From Bacteroidales bacterium (GTDB taxonomy: Bacteria > Bacteroidota > Bacteroidia > Bacteroidales > Prolixibacteraceae), in NCBI GenBank assembly GCA_012719495.1, contig JAAYAG010000119.1, forward strand, positions 1-64,000: a stretch of 64,000 bases of DNA. Reading direction: 5' to 3'. A program made the position numbers and the translations under genes. Of the stretch, positions 53,365 through 62,658 are shown in pieces (position 1 is the first letter of the stretch; each line of letters opens with the position of its first letter). The notes beneath the pieces are model-generated. The model was not told the DNA's origin and ran no database searches. It was given only the letters and a program-made list of their open reading frames with translations.

Positions 53365-55688
53365 TGTACCGAATATTTTTCCTTCTTTTAGTATCCGTTT
53401 TATTACTTAAATCGAATGGATCTTTCGCCCAACAAGCCAGTCTTGCCGGGTATGTGGTTGATGCTGCTACCAATGAAAAACTGATTGGGGCTACCATTTA
53501 TGACCTCAATACCAACCGTGGTGTTGTTAGCAACGAGTATGGTTTTTTCTCATTACGAACACAAAATGAGTACAAATGCCGAATTTCTTTTGTTGGATAT
53601 TCCTCAAAAATTATAGAAGGCAAACTCACAAGCGACACTATTGTGAACGTTGAAATGGTTAAAGGGCTCGAAATTGAAGAGGTTGTGGTTGCTGCCAATC
53701 GTAAGCGAACTTTTAACGATGGGCTTTCTACCATGAAGCTTAACCCCGAAATGATAAAGAGCCTGCCCGCATTAATGGGTGAAAGCGATGTGCTAAAAGC
53801 CATTCAGCTTCAACCGGGCACGCAACCCGGCCGCGAAGGAACATCAGGGTTTTCGGTTCGCGGAGGCAGCAACGACCAGAACTTGTTTTTGCTCGATGGA
53901 ATACCTGTGTACAATGTAAACCACCTGTTTGGCTTCTTTTCGGTTTTTAGCCCGTATGCCATCAACAGTGCAACGTATATTAAAGGAGCAATGCCAGCCC
54001 GTTATGGTGGTAGGTTGTCGTCGGTAATTGATTTGCGGTTGAAAGAAGGCAACAACGAAAAACTGCACGGGCAGGTTACTGCAGGGATAATTGCTTCGAG
54101 TATAGCGCTCGATGGGCCAATTATAAAGGACAAATGGACGTTTATTGTTACTGCCCGCCGTACCTATTTAGATATTTTCAGTCGGCCAATCAGCTATATT
54201 ATGGCAGATCAACAGGTCGGATATTATTTTCAGGATTTTACCTTCAAAACCAACTATAAGCTTAACGAGAAAAACAAATTATTCCTCAGTTTTTACGGTG
54301 GTAATGATGAGGCTTTTATAAAATATAGGGATAAAGACAGCACTTCAACTTATAAATCGAAATACGGACTGGGCTGGGGAAACATGATTGGCGCTTTGCG
54401 ATGGAACAGCATTCTTAGTAAATCGCTCTTCTCAAACACTACACTTTATTATTCAAAATACAGGTACAGCAACGGTATACAGGAAGAGGAATACGACAGG
54501 AAAGCCGATAGCCTTGTTCAACAGCGCAACCTTACTTTTTACAACAATGTGAAGGACATCGGCCTCAAATGGGACCTCGATTATTTTGCAACGAACAACC
54601 TGCATGTAAGGACTGGCTTCGATGTCATTGTACACAGCTACATGCCCGGTGCCAGCGATTTTATCGACTTCGATGCTTCATCTGACATCAAATCGACGCA
54701 AGGCACTAAATACCAAAACGTGGAACTTTCGGCTTATGCCGAAGCTGATTACAGCCCGCTGGCCCAACTAAATTTCAATCTGGGTTTGCGCAGTACCAGT
54801 ACTTTTTTGAACGACTACAGTCGCCCCATTCTTCAACCGCGCTTGCTGGCAAGGTACAAAGTGAATGAAAGGCTTTCCTTTTCAACCTCGTTCGATGTAA
54901 ACGCACAATACGTGCACCTTGTATCCAATTCAAGTTATGGCGCACCCACCGATTTGTGGTTGCCTGTGATGGAAGGGATTCCACCCCAGCATGCATGGCA
55001 GTTCACAATTGGCGGAAATTATCAGCTTACGCAGGGAATCAGCCTTGGGCTTGATGTTTACCGAAAGAAGTTTAGCAACCTACTTGAATTTAAGCCCACC
55101 GAGATTATAGACCACAATGTAAGTGATTGGGCCAATGTGATTTTAATTGGAGCTGGAGAAGCCCAAGGACTGGAATTGATGTTGGAAAAACGAACTGGAA
55201 AATTGACCGGTTGGGTTTCTTACACGCTTTCTAAATCAGATCGTCAGTTCGAAGAAATCAACAATGGAAAGGTTTTTCCTTCCAGTTACGATCGCCGGCA
55301 CAACATCTCGGTAGTCTCAACTTACAAAATCAATAAAAACAAAGAAATTACGGCCTCGTGGGTTTATACTTCGGGCTTTTACCTCACTATGAATTATAAT
55401 TGGTACGTCATCAACATCAACGGACACGAACAAGTTGTAAGTAATTATGCTGAACGGAACAATTATCGCACTCCCGCTTATCACAGGCTTGATCTTTCGT
55501 ACAGCTCATCGAAACAAAAGAAACGAGGTATCCGCACCTGGACTTTTGGGCTGTATAACGCGTATAACCGAATTAATCCGTTTATGGTTTATTCTTCATT
55601 TGCCGAAGAAAAAAATTCATCCAGAAAGCTTACCGTAAGGGGCATGTTCCCAATTATTCCTTCGGTAAGCTACAGGTATGAATTCTAA
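53364..55688 (+). CDS. TonB-dependent receptor with CarbopepD_reg domain
   Basis: The 774-residue receptor has a signal peptide (to about 22), a carboxypeptidase-regulatory-like domain (about 25-105), a plug with FSVRGGSNDQNLFLLDGIPV (about 160-179) and a barrel ending in SYRYEF. It is a paralogue of the receptor at 27892 with the same overall layout. It is the last gene of the DUF4249 operon. The imported molecule is not evident; nothing in the operon (no SusD, hydrolase or siderophore gene) points to one. Confidence 0.9.
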   Translation: MYRIFFLLLVSVLLLKSNGSFAQQASLAGYVVDAATNEKLIGATIYDLNTNRGVVSNEYGFFSLRTQNEYKCRISFVGYSSKIIEGKLTSDTIVNVEMVKGLEIEEVVVAANRKRTFNDGLSTMKLNPEMIKSLPALMGESDVLKAIQLQPGTQPGREGTSGFSVRGGSNDQNLFLLDGIPVYNVNHLFGFFSVFSPYAINSATYIKGAMPARYGGRLSSVIDLRLKEGNNEKLHGQVTAGIIASSIALDGPIIKDKWTFIVTARRTYLDIFSRPISYIMADQQVGYYFQDFTFKTNYKLNEKNKLFLSFYGGNDEAFIKYRDKDSTSTYKSKYGLGWGNMIGALRWNSILSKSLFSNTTLYYSKYRYSNGIQEEEYDRKADSLVQQRNLTFYNNVKDIGLKWDLDYFATNNLHVRTGFDVIVHSYMPGASDFIDFDASSDIKSTQGTKYQNVELSAYAEADYSPLAQLNFNLGLRSTSTFLNDYSRPILQPRLLARYKVNERLSFSTSFDVNAQYVHLVSNSSYGAPTDLWLPVMEGIPPQHAWQFTIGGNYQLTQGISLGLDVYRKKFSNLLEFKPTEIIDHNVSDWANVILIGAGEAQGLELMLEKRTGKLTGWVSYTLSKSDRQFEEINNGKVFPSSYDRRHNISVVSTYKINKNKEITASWVYTSGFYLTMNYNWYVININGHEQVVSNYAERNNYRTPAYHRLDLSYSSSKQKKRGIRTWTFGLYNAYNRINPFMVYSSFAEEKNSSRKLTVRGMFPIIPSVSYRYEF

Positions 55689-55818
55689 GGTTTACCGAAG
55701 ATGATTCGTTGATGCATTTTTGATGTTGTGGCTCTACGATATTGTTTTGTTTATTTGGAGCATCGTTCAGGCAATAAAACAAGGAGAAAGCGCACAAATC
55801 AACTCACACCAGTTTCAT

Positions 55819-55965
55819 GCAATTTCAAAGTTGAGAGCATGTTATTTCAAAGTTGAAGCCGTGCAATTTCAAAGTTGGGGCCATGCAATTTCAAAGTTGG
55901 GGCCATGCAATTTCAAAGTTGAGGCCTTGCAATTTCAAAGTTGAAGCCTTGCAATTTCAAAATAA
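55819..55965. repeat. Seven tandem 22-bp repeats before AAA_14 gene
   Basis: Copies start at 55819, 55841, 55863, 55885, 55907, 55929 and 55951, an exact 22-base period, with core GCAATTTCAAAGTTG and a variable end. Two copies are degenerate. The last unit runs into the promoter of the ATPase gene. The period is not a multiple of three, so it does not encode a peptide repeat. Confidence 0.92.
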
Positions 55966-55978
55966 AAACATATATTTG
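55949..55978 (+). promoter_or_regulatory. Promoter of AAA_14 ATPase gene
   Basis: TTG (55949-55951), a 19-base spacer and TATATTTG (55971-55978) fit the Bacteroidota promoter. The -33 TTG is the first part of the seventh 22-bp repeat. The transcript would start near 55985, 13 bases before the ATG. Confidence 0.65.
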
Positions 55979-55997
55979 TACTGTATTACAGCAATAT

Positions 55998-57167
55998 ATG
56001 GAAACAAAAAGAAACATAGCAAAAGCAATACGGTTTTTATTAGAAAAGTATCCTGTAATAGCCGTTACTGGGCCACGCCAATCGGGCAAAACCACGTTGT
56101 TAAGAACCATGTTTTCAGAATACCGCTATATTAGCCTCGAAAACCCTGACGCACGAAAATTTGCCGAAAACGACCCCAATGGTTTTTTTGCGTTGTACGA
56201 CGATAAAGTTATTTTCGACGAAGTGCAGCGTGTGCCCACGTTGTTTTCGTACATCCAAACCATTGTTGACGAAAGCAAAATAATGGGGCAGTTCATTTTG
56301 TCGGGCTCTCAGAACTTTCACCTTATGGAAAACATAAGTCAGAGTTTGGCCGGAAGGGTGGCACTTTTCAAGCTATTCCCTTTCGACTTCAATGAGCTCG
56401 CCGCCGAAGGGTTGCTCAACGACGATTATTTGCAAAATATGCTCAGAGGCTTTTATCCGGCTATTTACGATCGCAACATTCCTTCGAAACTATTCTATTC
56501 GAACTACATTCAAACCTATGTACAGCGCGATGTTACCGAATTGGTAGCCGTAAAAGACATGCGTCTGTTTCAGAACTTCATTGGACTGTGTGCCACCCGA
56601 GCCGGACAATTGCTAAACCTTAACGCACTGGCCAACGAATGTGGAATTTCGCAACCTACTGCAAAATCGTGGCTGTCGGCACTCGAAAGCAGCTACATTG
56701 TTTTTCAGCTAAGTCCGTATTACAAAAATTTCAGCAAACGAATTGTTAAAACACCCAAGCTGTATTTCTACGACACTGGTTTGTTGTTGCATTTGCTAAA
56801 AATTAACAACGCCGAACAGCTGCTGACACACCCAATTAAGGGAAACCTATTCGAAAACCTGATGATTTCGGAACTGGTGAAACAAATGTACCATGCCAAC
56901 AATACTCAGGACATTTACTTTTGGCGCAATTCGGCTGGGCACGAAGTTGACTTACTGATCGATATGGGTAGTACCATTAAAATTGTTGAAATGAAGGCCG
57001 GAATAACCATCATGCCCGAAATGTTCAAAACCCTCGAATGGTTTGAAACCAACTCTGCATTGCAAAACCTGGACAAAACACTTGTGTATGGCGGCAATCA
57101 GGCACAAAACCGCACGGCCGGAAAAGTAATGCCCTGGAATAAAATAGGAGAACTTTTAGAATCTTAA
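55998..57167 (+). CDS. AAA_14/DUF4143 ATP-binding protein
   Basis: From the ATG at 55998 the product has 389 residues; an upstream in-frame ATG lies inside the repeats. It has Walker A VTGPRQSGKTTLL (about 24-36), Walker B KVIFDEVQRVP and sensor ILSGSQNFHL in the AAA_14 domain. A C-terminal DUF4143 domain has a nuclease-like core (FWRNSAGHEVDLLID...IVEMKAG), recalling the D-E-K motif of PD-(D/E)XK enzymes. Proteins of this group are abundant and their function is not settled. The gene is alone, with a repeat-bound promoter. Confidence 0.9.
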   Translation: METKRNIAKAIRFLLEKYPVIAVTGPRQSGKTTLLRTMFSEYRYISLENPDARKFAENDPNGFFALYDDKVIFDEVQRVPTLFSYIQTIVDESKIMGQFILSGSQNFHLMENISQSLAGRVALFKLFPFDFNELAAEGLLNDDYLQNMLRGFYPAIYDRNIPSKLFYSNYIQTYVQRDVTELVAVKDMRLFQNFIGLCATRAGQLLNLNALANECGISQPTAKSWLSALESSYIVFQLSPYYKNFSKRIVKTPKLYFYDTGLLLHLLKINNAEQLLTHPIKGNLFENLMISELVKQMYHANNTQDIYFWRNSAGHEVDLLIDMGSTIKIVEMKAGITIMPEMFKTLEWFETNSALQNLDKTLVYGGNQAQNRTAGKVMPWNKIGELLES

Positions 57168-57202
57168 ATTCAAACAAAATACTTTTCACACGATACCATA
57201 CA

Positions 57203-58324
57203 TCAACTCTTCTTCCGGTAACTCAGCACAGCCCAACCGTTAAAAAACACGGCAAAACCGCAAAGAGCAAAAAACTGGGGCAACATATCGGCAAATCCAC
57301 AGCCCTTAAGGTACACCAACCTCACTGATTGAATAATGAATTTGAACGGACTGAAATTACTCAACACCTGTCCCCACTGAGGCATATTATTAATAGGGGT
57401 GTAAAATCCGCTTAAAAAGATGAAGGTAAGCAGGAAGAACAATATCATGAAAATGGCTTGCTGCATAGTTTTGGCGTAATTCGATATTACTAACCCAAAG
57501 CCCGAAAAGGCCAACATAAACATTGATGCAAAAAGGTAAACCGTTACAATACTTCCCTGAGGTTTAAAGCCGTACACCCATCGCGACACCAACACTGCTA
57601 TGGACAAGGCTATAAAACCAACTAACCAATAAGGAATTAGCTTTGCCAATATAAACTGAAAACGGCCAACAGGTGTAACATTCATTTGCTCAATGGTTCC
57701 ACTTTCCTTTTCGCCAACAATATTCATTGCAGGCAAAAAGCCACTTACAATGGCCAACACCATAATCATAAGTGCCGGAATCATAAACATTTTATAATTG
57801 AGCGTAGGGTTGAACCAAAAACGGGGAATTATACTAAAACCTGCACCTTGAGGCATAGCTTTCGGCAGTTGGATTTTTGTTGCAATATCAACACTAAAGT
57901 TTTGCAGTATGGCTGTTAGGTACGAACTGCCCAGCCCGCCCTTAACCCCGTTAACCGCATTGGCTGCAATAAGCACGTTGGTGCTTGTTCCTTGTTCAAT
58001 ATCTTTCCCGAATGCAACGGGTATTTCAAGCAGCATATCGGAGTTGTTAGACTCAACTTGCAGCATTGCCCTTTGATAGCTTTCTGCCACATCGGTTATC
58101 CGAAAATATCCCGACGACTGAATCTTTTGTATCAGCTTTTGCGACTGGATGCTCCGGTCGTGATCAACAACACAAAGGTTGATGTTCTTGATCTCAAAAT
58201 TGGCAATGAGCGGAAAAATGAGCATGGCCATTAACGGCAGCATCACTACCATTTTAGGCAGAAAACTGTTCCTCACGAACTGCTTTATTTCTTTTTCGAG
58301 TAAGTATCGTAACATAACATTCAT
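57203..58324 (-). CDS. ABC-2 permease (drug exporter), YhhJ/YbhR-like
   Basis: The 373-residue protein has the ABC-2 plan: one N-terminal membrane helix (about 25-45), a large outer domain, and five C-terminal helices (about 170-370) with the GEKESGTIEQMNVTPV motif before the third. Residues 1-20 hold the EKEIKQFVRN entry. It is the last gene of the export operon and partners the permease upstream; the two ATPases drive them. The substrate (drug, bile salt, lipid) is not shown. Confidence 0.9.
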   Translation of the reverse strand: MNVMLRYLLEKEIKQFVRNSFLPKMVVMLPLMAMLIFPLIANFEIKNINLCVVDHDRSIQSQKLIQKIQSSGYFRITDVAESYQRAMLQVESNNSDMLLEIPVAFGKDIEQGTSTNVLIAANAVNGVKGGLGSSYLTAILQNFSVDIATKIQLPKAMPQGAGFSIIPRFWFNPTLNYKMFMIPALMIMVLAIVSGFLPAMNIVGEKESGTIEQMNVTPVGRFQFILAKLIPYWLVGFIALSIAVLVSRWVYGFKPQGSIVTVYLFASMFMLAFSGFGLVISNYAKTMQQAIFMILFFLLTFIFLSGFYTPINNMPQWGQVLSNFSPFKFIIQSVRLVYLKGCGFADMLPQFFALCGFAVFFNGWAVLSYRKKS

Positions 58325-58391
58325 AAATTATTAACCCAAATAACACAAGAGAGTTACATGTTTTTCTATATCTAACATCTTCAACAAACAA

Positions 58392-59498
58392 TCATTCCAA
58401 CCTGATTTTGAACCGTTTGATGCTGGCAAAAACAATTAGGCTCCCCATACCAACCAGAATGATAATTTCGCGTAAAACCGAGGTAATGCCAAGTCCTTTA
58501 ATCATTACGTTTCGCATGGCAATTATGAACCATTTGGCCGGGATAATGTTGGCAAACCACTGTAAAGCCACTGGCATACTTTCGAGCGGAAACATCATGC
58601 CCGATAGGTAAACCACTGGCAACATTAAACCTGCACCCGAAATAAGCAGCGCAACAATTTGTTTCTCGGCTACTGTTGATATAAACAGCCCCAAAGCCAG
58701 CGATACAAAAATGTAGATGAGCGAAATAAGTACCACCAACCCAAAACTTCCAACAATGGGAACACCTAGCATATAATGTGACAGCAATAAGATAGTGGAC
58801 AGGTTCACCAGCGATATGCAGAAATACGGTATCATTTTCGAGAAAATTATCAGGAATGGCCTCATGGGCGACACAAGCAATACTTCCATGGTGCCGTGTT
58901 CTTTTTCGCGGGTAAGCGACACCGAGGTCATGAGCGCACAAATGAGGATAATAATAACCCCCATAATTCCCGGCACGGTATTGAACGAGTTTTTCATCGA
59001 TGGGTTGAAAAGCAGCTTAACTTGGGGCGAAATCAACAACGCTTTTTCATCTTCTTTGGAAAGTTCTTTTGCGTATAGTGAAATCAAACTCGAAGCATAC
59101 GTGGTTAATATAGATGCCGTATTTGGGTCTGAACCGTCGGCAATAAGTTGTATTTGAACGCCATCGGGATCCATAATTTGCTCGCCAAAGCGATTTCCAA
59201 ACACAAGCACCAATCCATAATTGGAATGGGTAAAGCACTGCTCTATTTGCGATTCGCTTGTCAAATAATCGCCAAGAATAAAATATTCGCTGGTGGCCAA
59301 CTTGTTAACAATGCCCTGGGTAACAACATCGCGCGAAGGGTCGAGCACGGCAAAACGGGTGTTTTTCACTTCGGTTGAAATGCCATATCCAAACAAAATA
59401 ACCATCAAAATTGGCAAAACCAACAAGATGATCATAGTCCAGTGGTCGCGCAAAATATGGCGGAATTCCTTTTTTACAAAAGCAGCAAATTGCTTCAT
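58392..59498 (-). CDS. ABC-2 permease, YbhS-like
   Basis: This 368-residue permease has the same layout as its neighbour: KKEFRHILRDHW at the start, a membrane helix (about 22-42), an outer domain and C-terminal helices, with LTREKEHGTMEVLLVSPMRP as the coupling motif. It lies 67 bases upstream of the other permease and 21 downstream of an ATPase gene. The pair likely forms a heterodimer. Confidence 0.9.
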   Translation of the reverse strand: MKQFAAFVKKEFRHILRDHWTMIILLVLPILMVILFGYGISTEVKNTRFAVLDPSRDVVTQGIVNKLATSEYFILGDYLTSESQIEQCFTHSNYGLVLVFGNRFGEQIMDPDGVQIQLIADGSDPNTASILTTYASSLISLYAKELSKEDEKALLISPQVKLLFNPSMKNSFNTVPGIMGVIIILICALMTSVSLTREKEHGTMEVLLVSPMRPFLIIFSKMIPYFCISLVNLSTILLLSHYMLGVPIVGSFGLVVLISLIYIFVSLALGLFISTVAEKQIVALLISGAGLMLPVVYLSGMMFPLESMPVALQWFANIIPAKWFIIAMRNVMIKGLGITSVLREIIILVGMGSLIVFASIKRFKIRLE

Positions 59499-59519
59499 AA
59501 TACGCAGTTTTATTTATTC

Positions 59520-60296
59520 TTAATCGGCGTTACGGGTTGATTTTCGTGCCAAATGGTGAAATACTTCGTCCATTGTACTGGCATTAAATTGATCTTTAAG
59601 GTTCTTCGGAGTATCGAGCGCATCAATTCGGCCATCGACCATAATTGAAACGCGGTTACAATATTCAGCCTCGTCCATGTAATGAGTGGTTACAAAAACG
59701 GTGATTCCACGGTCGGCGGCCTGATAAATCATCTCCCAAAAATTGCGCCTTGCAGCAGGATCAACGCCCCCGGTAGGTTCGTCGAGGAAAACAATTTTGG
59801 GTTCGTGAAAAATGGCTACCGAAAAGGCAAGTTTCTGTTTCCATCCCAATGGTAACGATTTCACCAGCGTATCTTTTTCCTTTTCGAAACCAAGCCGATG
59901 CAACAGATCATCGGTACGAGGTGCAATTTCTTTCTTCGGAACACCATAAATGCCAGCGTACAAACGGATGTTTTCCCACACTTTCAAGTCTTCGTAAAGG
60001 GCGAACTTCTGACTCATGTAGCCAATGTTCTTTTTAATTTGTTCCGATTGCGTATTGATGTCGAAACCGGCAACAACCCCTTTGCCCGAAGTAGGTTTGC
60101 TTAACCCGGTAAGCATACGCATGGCTGTTGTTTTGCCTGCACCGTTCGCACCAAGGAAACCAAATATTTCGCCTTTTTCTATTTCAAAAGAGATGTGGTC
60201 GACTGCCGTAAACGCGCCAAATTTTTTACATAGATTTTCAGCCCAAATCACTTTCCCGATTTGCTGAGTAGTTTTATCTGTTCCTATACTAGTCAT
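59520..60296 (-). CDS. ABC transporter ATP-binding protein (second)
   Basis: From the ATG at 60296 the ATPase has 258 residues. Walker A is FLGANGAGKTTAM, Walker B IVFLDEPTGGVDP and the H-loop FVTTHYMDEAEYCN. The signature is the variant LPLGWKQKLA in place of LSGGQ, as in other members of this exporter group. Its start overlaps the end of the first ATPase gene by eight bases. It would energise the two permeases with its partner. Confidence 0.93.
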   Translation of the reverse strand: MTSIGTDKTTQQIGKVIWAENLCKKFGAFTAVDHISFEIEKGEIFGFLGANGAGKTTAMRMLTGLSKPTSGKGVVAGFDINTQSEQIKKNIGYMSQKFALYEDLKVWENIRLYAGIYGVPKKEIAPRTDDLLHRLGFEKEKDTLVKSLPLGWKQKLAFSVAIFHEPKIVFLDEPTGGVDPAARRNFWEMIYQAADRGITVFVTTHYMDEAEYCNRVSIMVDGRIDALDTPKNLKDQFNASTMDEVFHHLARKSTRNAD

Positions 60297-61236
60297 AACT
60301 TTCTGATTTTTCGAAAGTAAGTTCCATAAAACAATCTTCGATTGATGCTTTGGTTGGTTTAATTTCCACCTGAAGATGCCCTTTCGTTTGCAAATAATCC
60401 TGAAGGTTTTCAACAGTTGACATATTGCTTTCCAGTGTAATATGGTGGGTGTCGCCAAAAGCAAAGCATGTTCTAATATGCTCGTATTGCCGTAAGTCGT
60501 TCAAAAGCTTCGACATCTGCACACCTTTAACAGTCCAAAGCTCTTGCGCAAATTGATTCACAATATTTTCTGGAGTTTCTATTTTCAAAAACTGTCCGTT
60601 CTGGATAAGGGCAATGCGGTCGCACAAAGCCGCTTCGTCCATGTAAGGTGTCGAAACCAAAATGGTGATCCCTTCGTTCTTCAACCTTTTCAGCATTTCC
60701 CAAAATTCTTTACGTGAAACGGGGTCGACACCTGTTGTTGGTTCATCGAGGAATAGCACTGATGGTTTATGAATTAGAGCGCAGCACAATGCCAGCTTCT
60801 GTTTCATTCCACCCGACAGTTTGCCTGCCCTGCGCTTTTTGAACGGTTCAATCTGAACATAGATATCTTTTATCAGGTGGTAATTTTCTTCGATTGAAGT
60901 GTTGAAAACCTTTGCAAAAACATCGAGGTTCTCCTCAACGGTCAAATCCTGGTAAAGAGAGAAGCGCCCGGGCATATAGCCCACGTGTTTCCGAATTTCG
61001 TTGTACTCTTTCACCACATCGCGGCCATCAACAGTGGCGGTGCCGCTATCGGCCAGAATCAAAGTGGTAAGAATTCGGAACAAGGTTGTCTTTCCTGCGC
61101 CATCGGGACCAATTATACCAAATATTTCGCCTTTCTCAACTTCAAAAGAGATGTTTTCCAGCGCCTTGACTACACCATACGACTTACTGATTAAATGACA
61201 ATTGACAGTTGACAGTTGACAATTATTTTTGTTCAT
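60289..61236 (-). CDS. ABC transporter ATP-binding protein (first)
   Basis: The ATG at 61236 gives 315 residues. Walker A IIGPDGAGKTTLF, signature LSGGMKQKLALC, Walker B VLFLDEPTTGVDP and H-loop LVSTPYMDEAALCD are present; a C-terminal extension of about 80 residues follows. Residues about 5-15 (NCQLSTVNCHL) are encoded by TTGACAGTTGAC-type repeat DNA, so the N-terminus was probably changed by repeat insertion. It follows the four-helix-bundle gene and overlaps the next ATPase gene. Confidence 0.92.
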   Translation of the reverse strand: MNKNNCQLSTVNCHLISKSYGVVKALENISFEVEKGEIFGIIGPDGAGKTTLFRILTTLILADSGTATVDGRDVVKEYNEIRKHVGYMPGRFSLYQDLTVEENLDVFAKVFNTSIEENYHLIKDIYVQIEPFKKRRAGKLSGGMKQKLALCCALIHKPSVLFLDEPTTGVDPVSRKEFWEMLKRLKNEGITILVSTPYMDEAALCDRIALIQNGQFLKIETPENIVNQFAQELWTVKGVQMSKLLNDLRQYEHIRTCFAFGDTHHITLESNMSTVENLQDYLQTKGHLQVEIKPTKASIEDCFMELTFEKSESYD

Positions 61237-61306
61237 AGAAGACCCTTTTCCCATTTTTAAATCTCTCACGACTTACTAATTAAAATTGACAGTTGATAAT
61301 TGAGAA
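61196..61306. repeat. TTGACAGTTGAC-type repeats at ABC gene start
   Basis: Two clusters of TTGACAATTG/TTGACAGTTG units lie at about 61196-61222 and 61285-61306. Each follows a 17-base block (ACGACTTACTGATTAAA at 61179-61195 and, with one change, 61268-61284). The left block is coding for the ATPase; the right one lies upstream. This looks like an insertion flanked by a duplicated target. Confidence 0.65.
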
Positions 61307-61336
61307 TTCACCGCATCTTCCTGTTTATTGTGTCCT

Positions 61337-61373
61337 TCTTTCATTGTCAATTGTCAATTATCCATTGTCAATT
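61337..61373. repeat. 37-bp direct repeat, left copy
   Basis: Identical over 37 bases to 61730-61766. It contains TCAATTGTCAATTATCC-type units and ends in the stop codon of the four-helix-bundle gene. Confidence 0.92.
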
Positions 61374-61737
61374 ATTTATTATACACATGCTTTTCTTTTG
61401 ATGTTTTTACAATGCTAATCAGCAATCGGATAAGCTCTTTGTTTTCTTCTGAAATAGATTGAAACGACTTCTCATCAATAAAATTACTGTCTTTCAGCAG
61501 CATAAGCCAATATTCAGTTTCGTTAGCCTCTTTAAGCGCTATATTCATCTTATTAATAAAATCGGCTTTCGATTGAGCATGTTCAGCCTCCTTAACCAGC
61601 GCACCAATTGCGGTTCCGCTTCTCAACAACTGTTTCGACAAAATAAACTCCCGTTGTTCCGAACTAAGAAATTTATATGCCTTAACTATCCTAAGTGCAA
61701 ACGCATACGACTTTTCCGCTACAACATTCTCTTTCAT
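61372..61737 (-). CDS. Four-helix bundle (S23/IVP-like) protein
   Basis: From the ATG at 61737 the product has 121 residues, all helical, with AYKFLSSEQREFILSKQLLRSGTAIGALVKEA and NKMNIALKEANETEYWLMLLKDS, the marks of the four-helix-bundle family named for 23S rRNA intervening-sequence proteins. Functions are unknown. It sits inside an export operon where it has no obvious role, exactly between two 37-bp direct repeats: its start codon lies in one copy and its stop begins in the other. That arrangement suggests it arrived as a cassette. Confidence 0.92.
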   Translation of the reverse strand: MKENVVAEKSYAFALRIVKAYKFLSSEQREFILSKQLLRSGTAIGALVKEAEHAQSKADFINKMNIALKEANETEYWLMLLKDSNFIDEKSFQSISEENKELIRLLISIVKTSKEKHVYNK

Positions 61738-61766
61738 TGTCAATTGTCAATTATCCATTGTCAATT
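61730..61766. repeat. 37-bp direct repeat, right copy
   Basis: Identical to 61337-61373. It holds the last five codons and stop of the HlyD-like gene and the start codon of the four-helix-bundle gene. Confidence 0.92.
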
Positions 61767-62646
61767 TAACCTGTCCGTACATTCCAATTTTCAAATAGCC
61801 ATCGTTCTTAACAGCAATTTTTACGGCATAAACAAGATTAGCTCGTTCGTCTTTTGTTTGTATTGTTTTTGGTGTGAATTCGGCCTTCCCCGAAATCCAG
61901 CTTATTGTACCAGAGTACTCGCGGGTACTCTCGCCAAAATCGGCAAATACCTTTACGGTTTGCCCAATCTTAAGCTGTGTTAGCTGATCGGATGTGATGT
62001 AGGCCCTCAGGATCATGCTTTCCATGTCGGCAACTTTAAAAAGTGCCTTGCCCGGCATAGCCAATTCGCCAACCTGCGCATATTTAACAAGCAAAGTACC
62101 ATTTATAGGACTTGCAATACGGCATTTCAGCAACTGATCGTCGAGCTGTGCCACCTGAATTTCCATGGTAGCTACATCATCGCTTATACCGCGATTCGAA
62201 ATATCTAATGTCGATTTTTGAGCTGCAAGTTGTTTCTCAAGGACCACAATTTGAGCATTGATATCGTCGAGCATTTTTTGGTTGGCAGCATTGGCCTTCA
62301 CTAAATTTTCGGCTCGCTGCTTCTCTGTTTTGGCCGTTGCAATTTGTTGCTGAACAGCCGCTATTTGTTTGTTAACTTCGGGCCTGCGGCTTTGAAGTGC
62401 GTTTATGCTTGACAATAACTGTTGTTTCTTCAGAAAAAGCTGGAGCGTATCAATCAGAACAACTTCGTTGCCGGGTTGCAACAACTCACCCTCCTGAGCA
62501 CCGAACTGCAAAATCTTGCCACTGGCCTCCGACGAGACCATTATTTCTGTTGCCTCAAATGTTCCTGATGCATCATACTGTTCGTTGCTTTTCCCGCATG
62601 AATAAAGGAAAACTAAGCTTGCTATAATTATGCCTATCCTGTTCAT
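61747..62646 (-). CDS. HlyD-family membrane fusion protein
   Basis: The 299-residue adaptor has a lipoprotein-type signal (SLVFLYSCGKS, Cys near 17), a biotinyl-lipoyl half (SSEASGKILQFGAQEGELLQPG), a long coiled-coil (about 75-165), the second lipoyl half (RIASPINGTLLVKYAQVGELAMPG) and a beta-barrel. It links the inner-membrane ABC complex to TolC. The last five residues (L-T-M-D-N) come from the 37-bp repeat. It follows tolC by 12 bases. Confidence 0.93.
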   Translation of the reverse strand: MNRIGIIIASLVFLYSCGKSNEQYDASGTFEATEIMVSSEASGKILQFGAQEGELLQPGNEVVLIDTLQLFLKKQQLLSSINALQSRRPEVNKQIAAVQQQIATAKTEKQRAENLVKANAANQKMLDDINAQIVVLEKQLAAQKSTLDISNRGISDDVATMEIQVAQLDDQLLKCRIASPINGTLLVKYAQVGELAMPGKALFKVADMESMILRAYITSDQLTQLKIGQTVKVFADFGESTREYSGTISWISGKAEFTPKTIQTKDERANLVYAVKIAVKNDGYLKIGMYGQVKLTMDN

Positions 62647-62658
62647 ATCACTGAAAAT

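Noticed and set aside
55819-55965. CRISPR array
   Set aside because: The 22-bp units are directly contiguous with no spacers, and no cas genes are near. It is a tandem repeat.
55720-56134. Small plus-strand proteins encoded by the 22-bp repeats
   Set aside because: The period is not a multiple of three, so frames change with each unit; apparent ORFs are products of the repeat.
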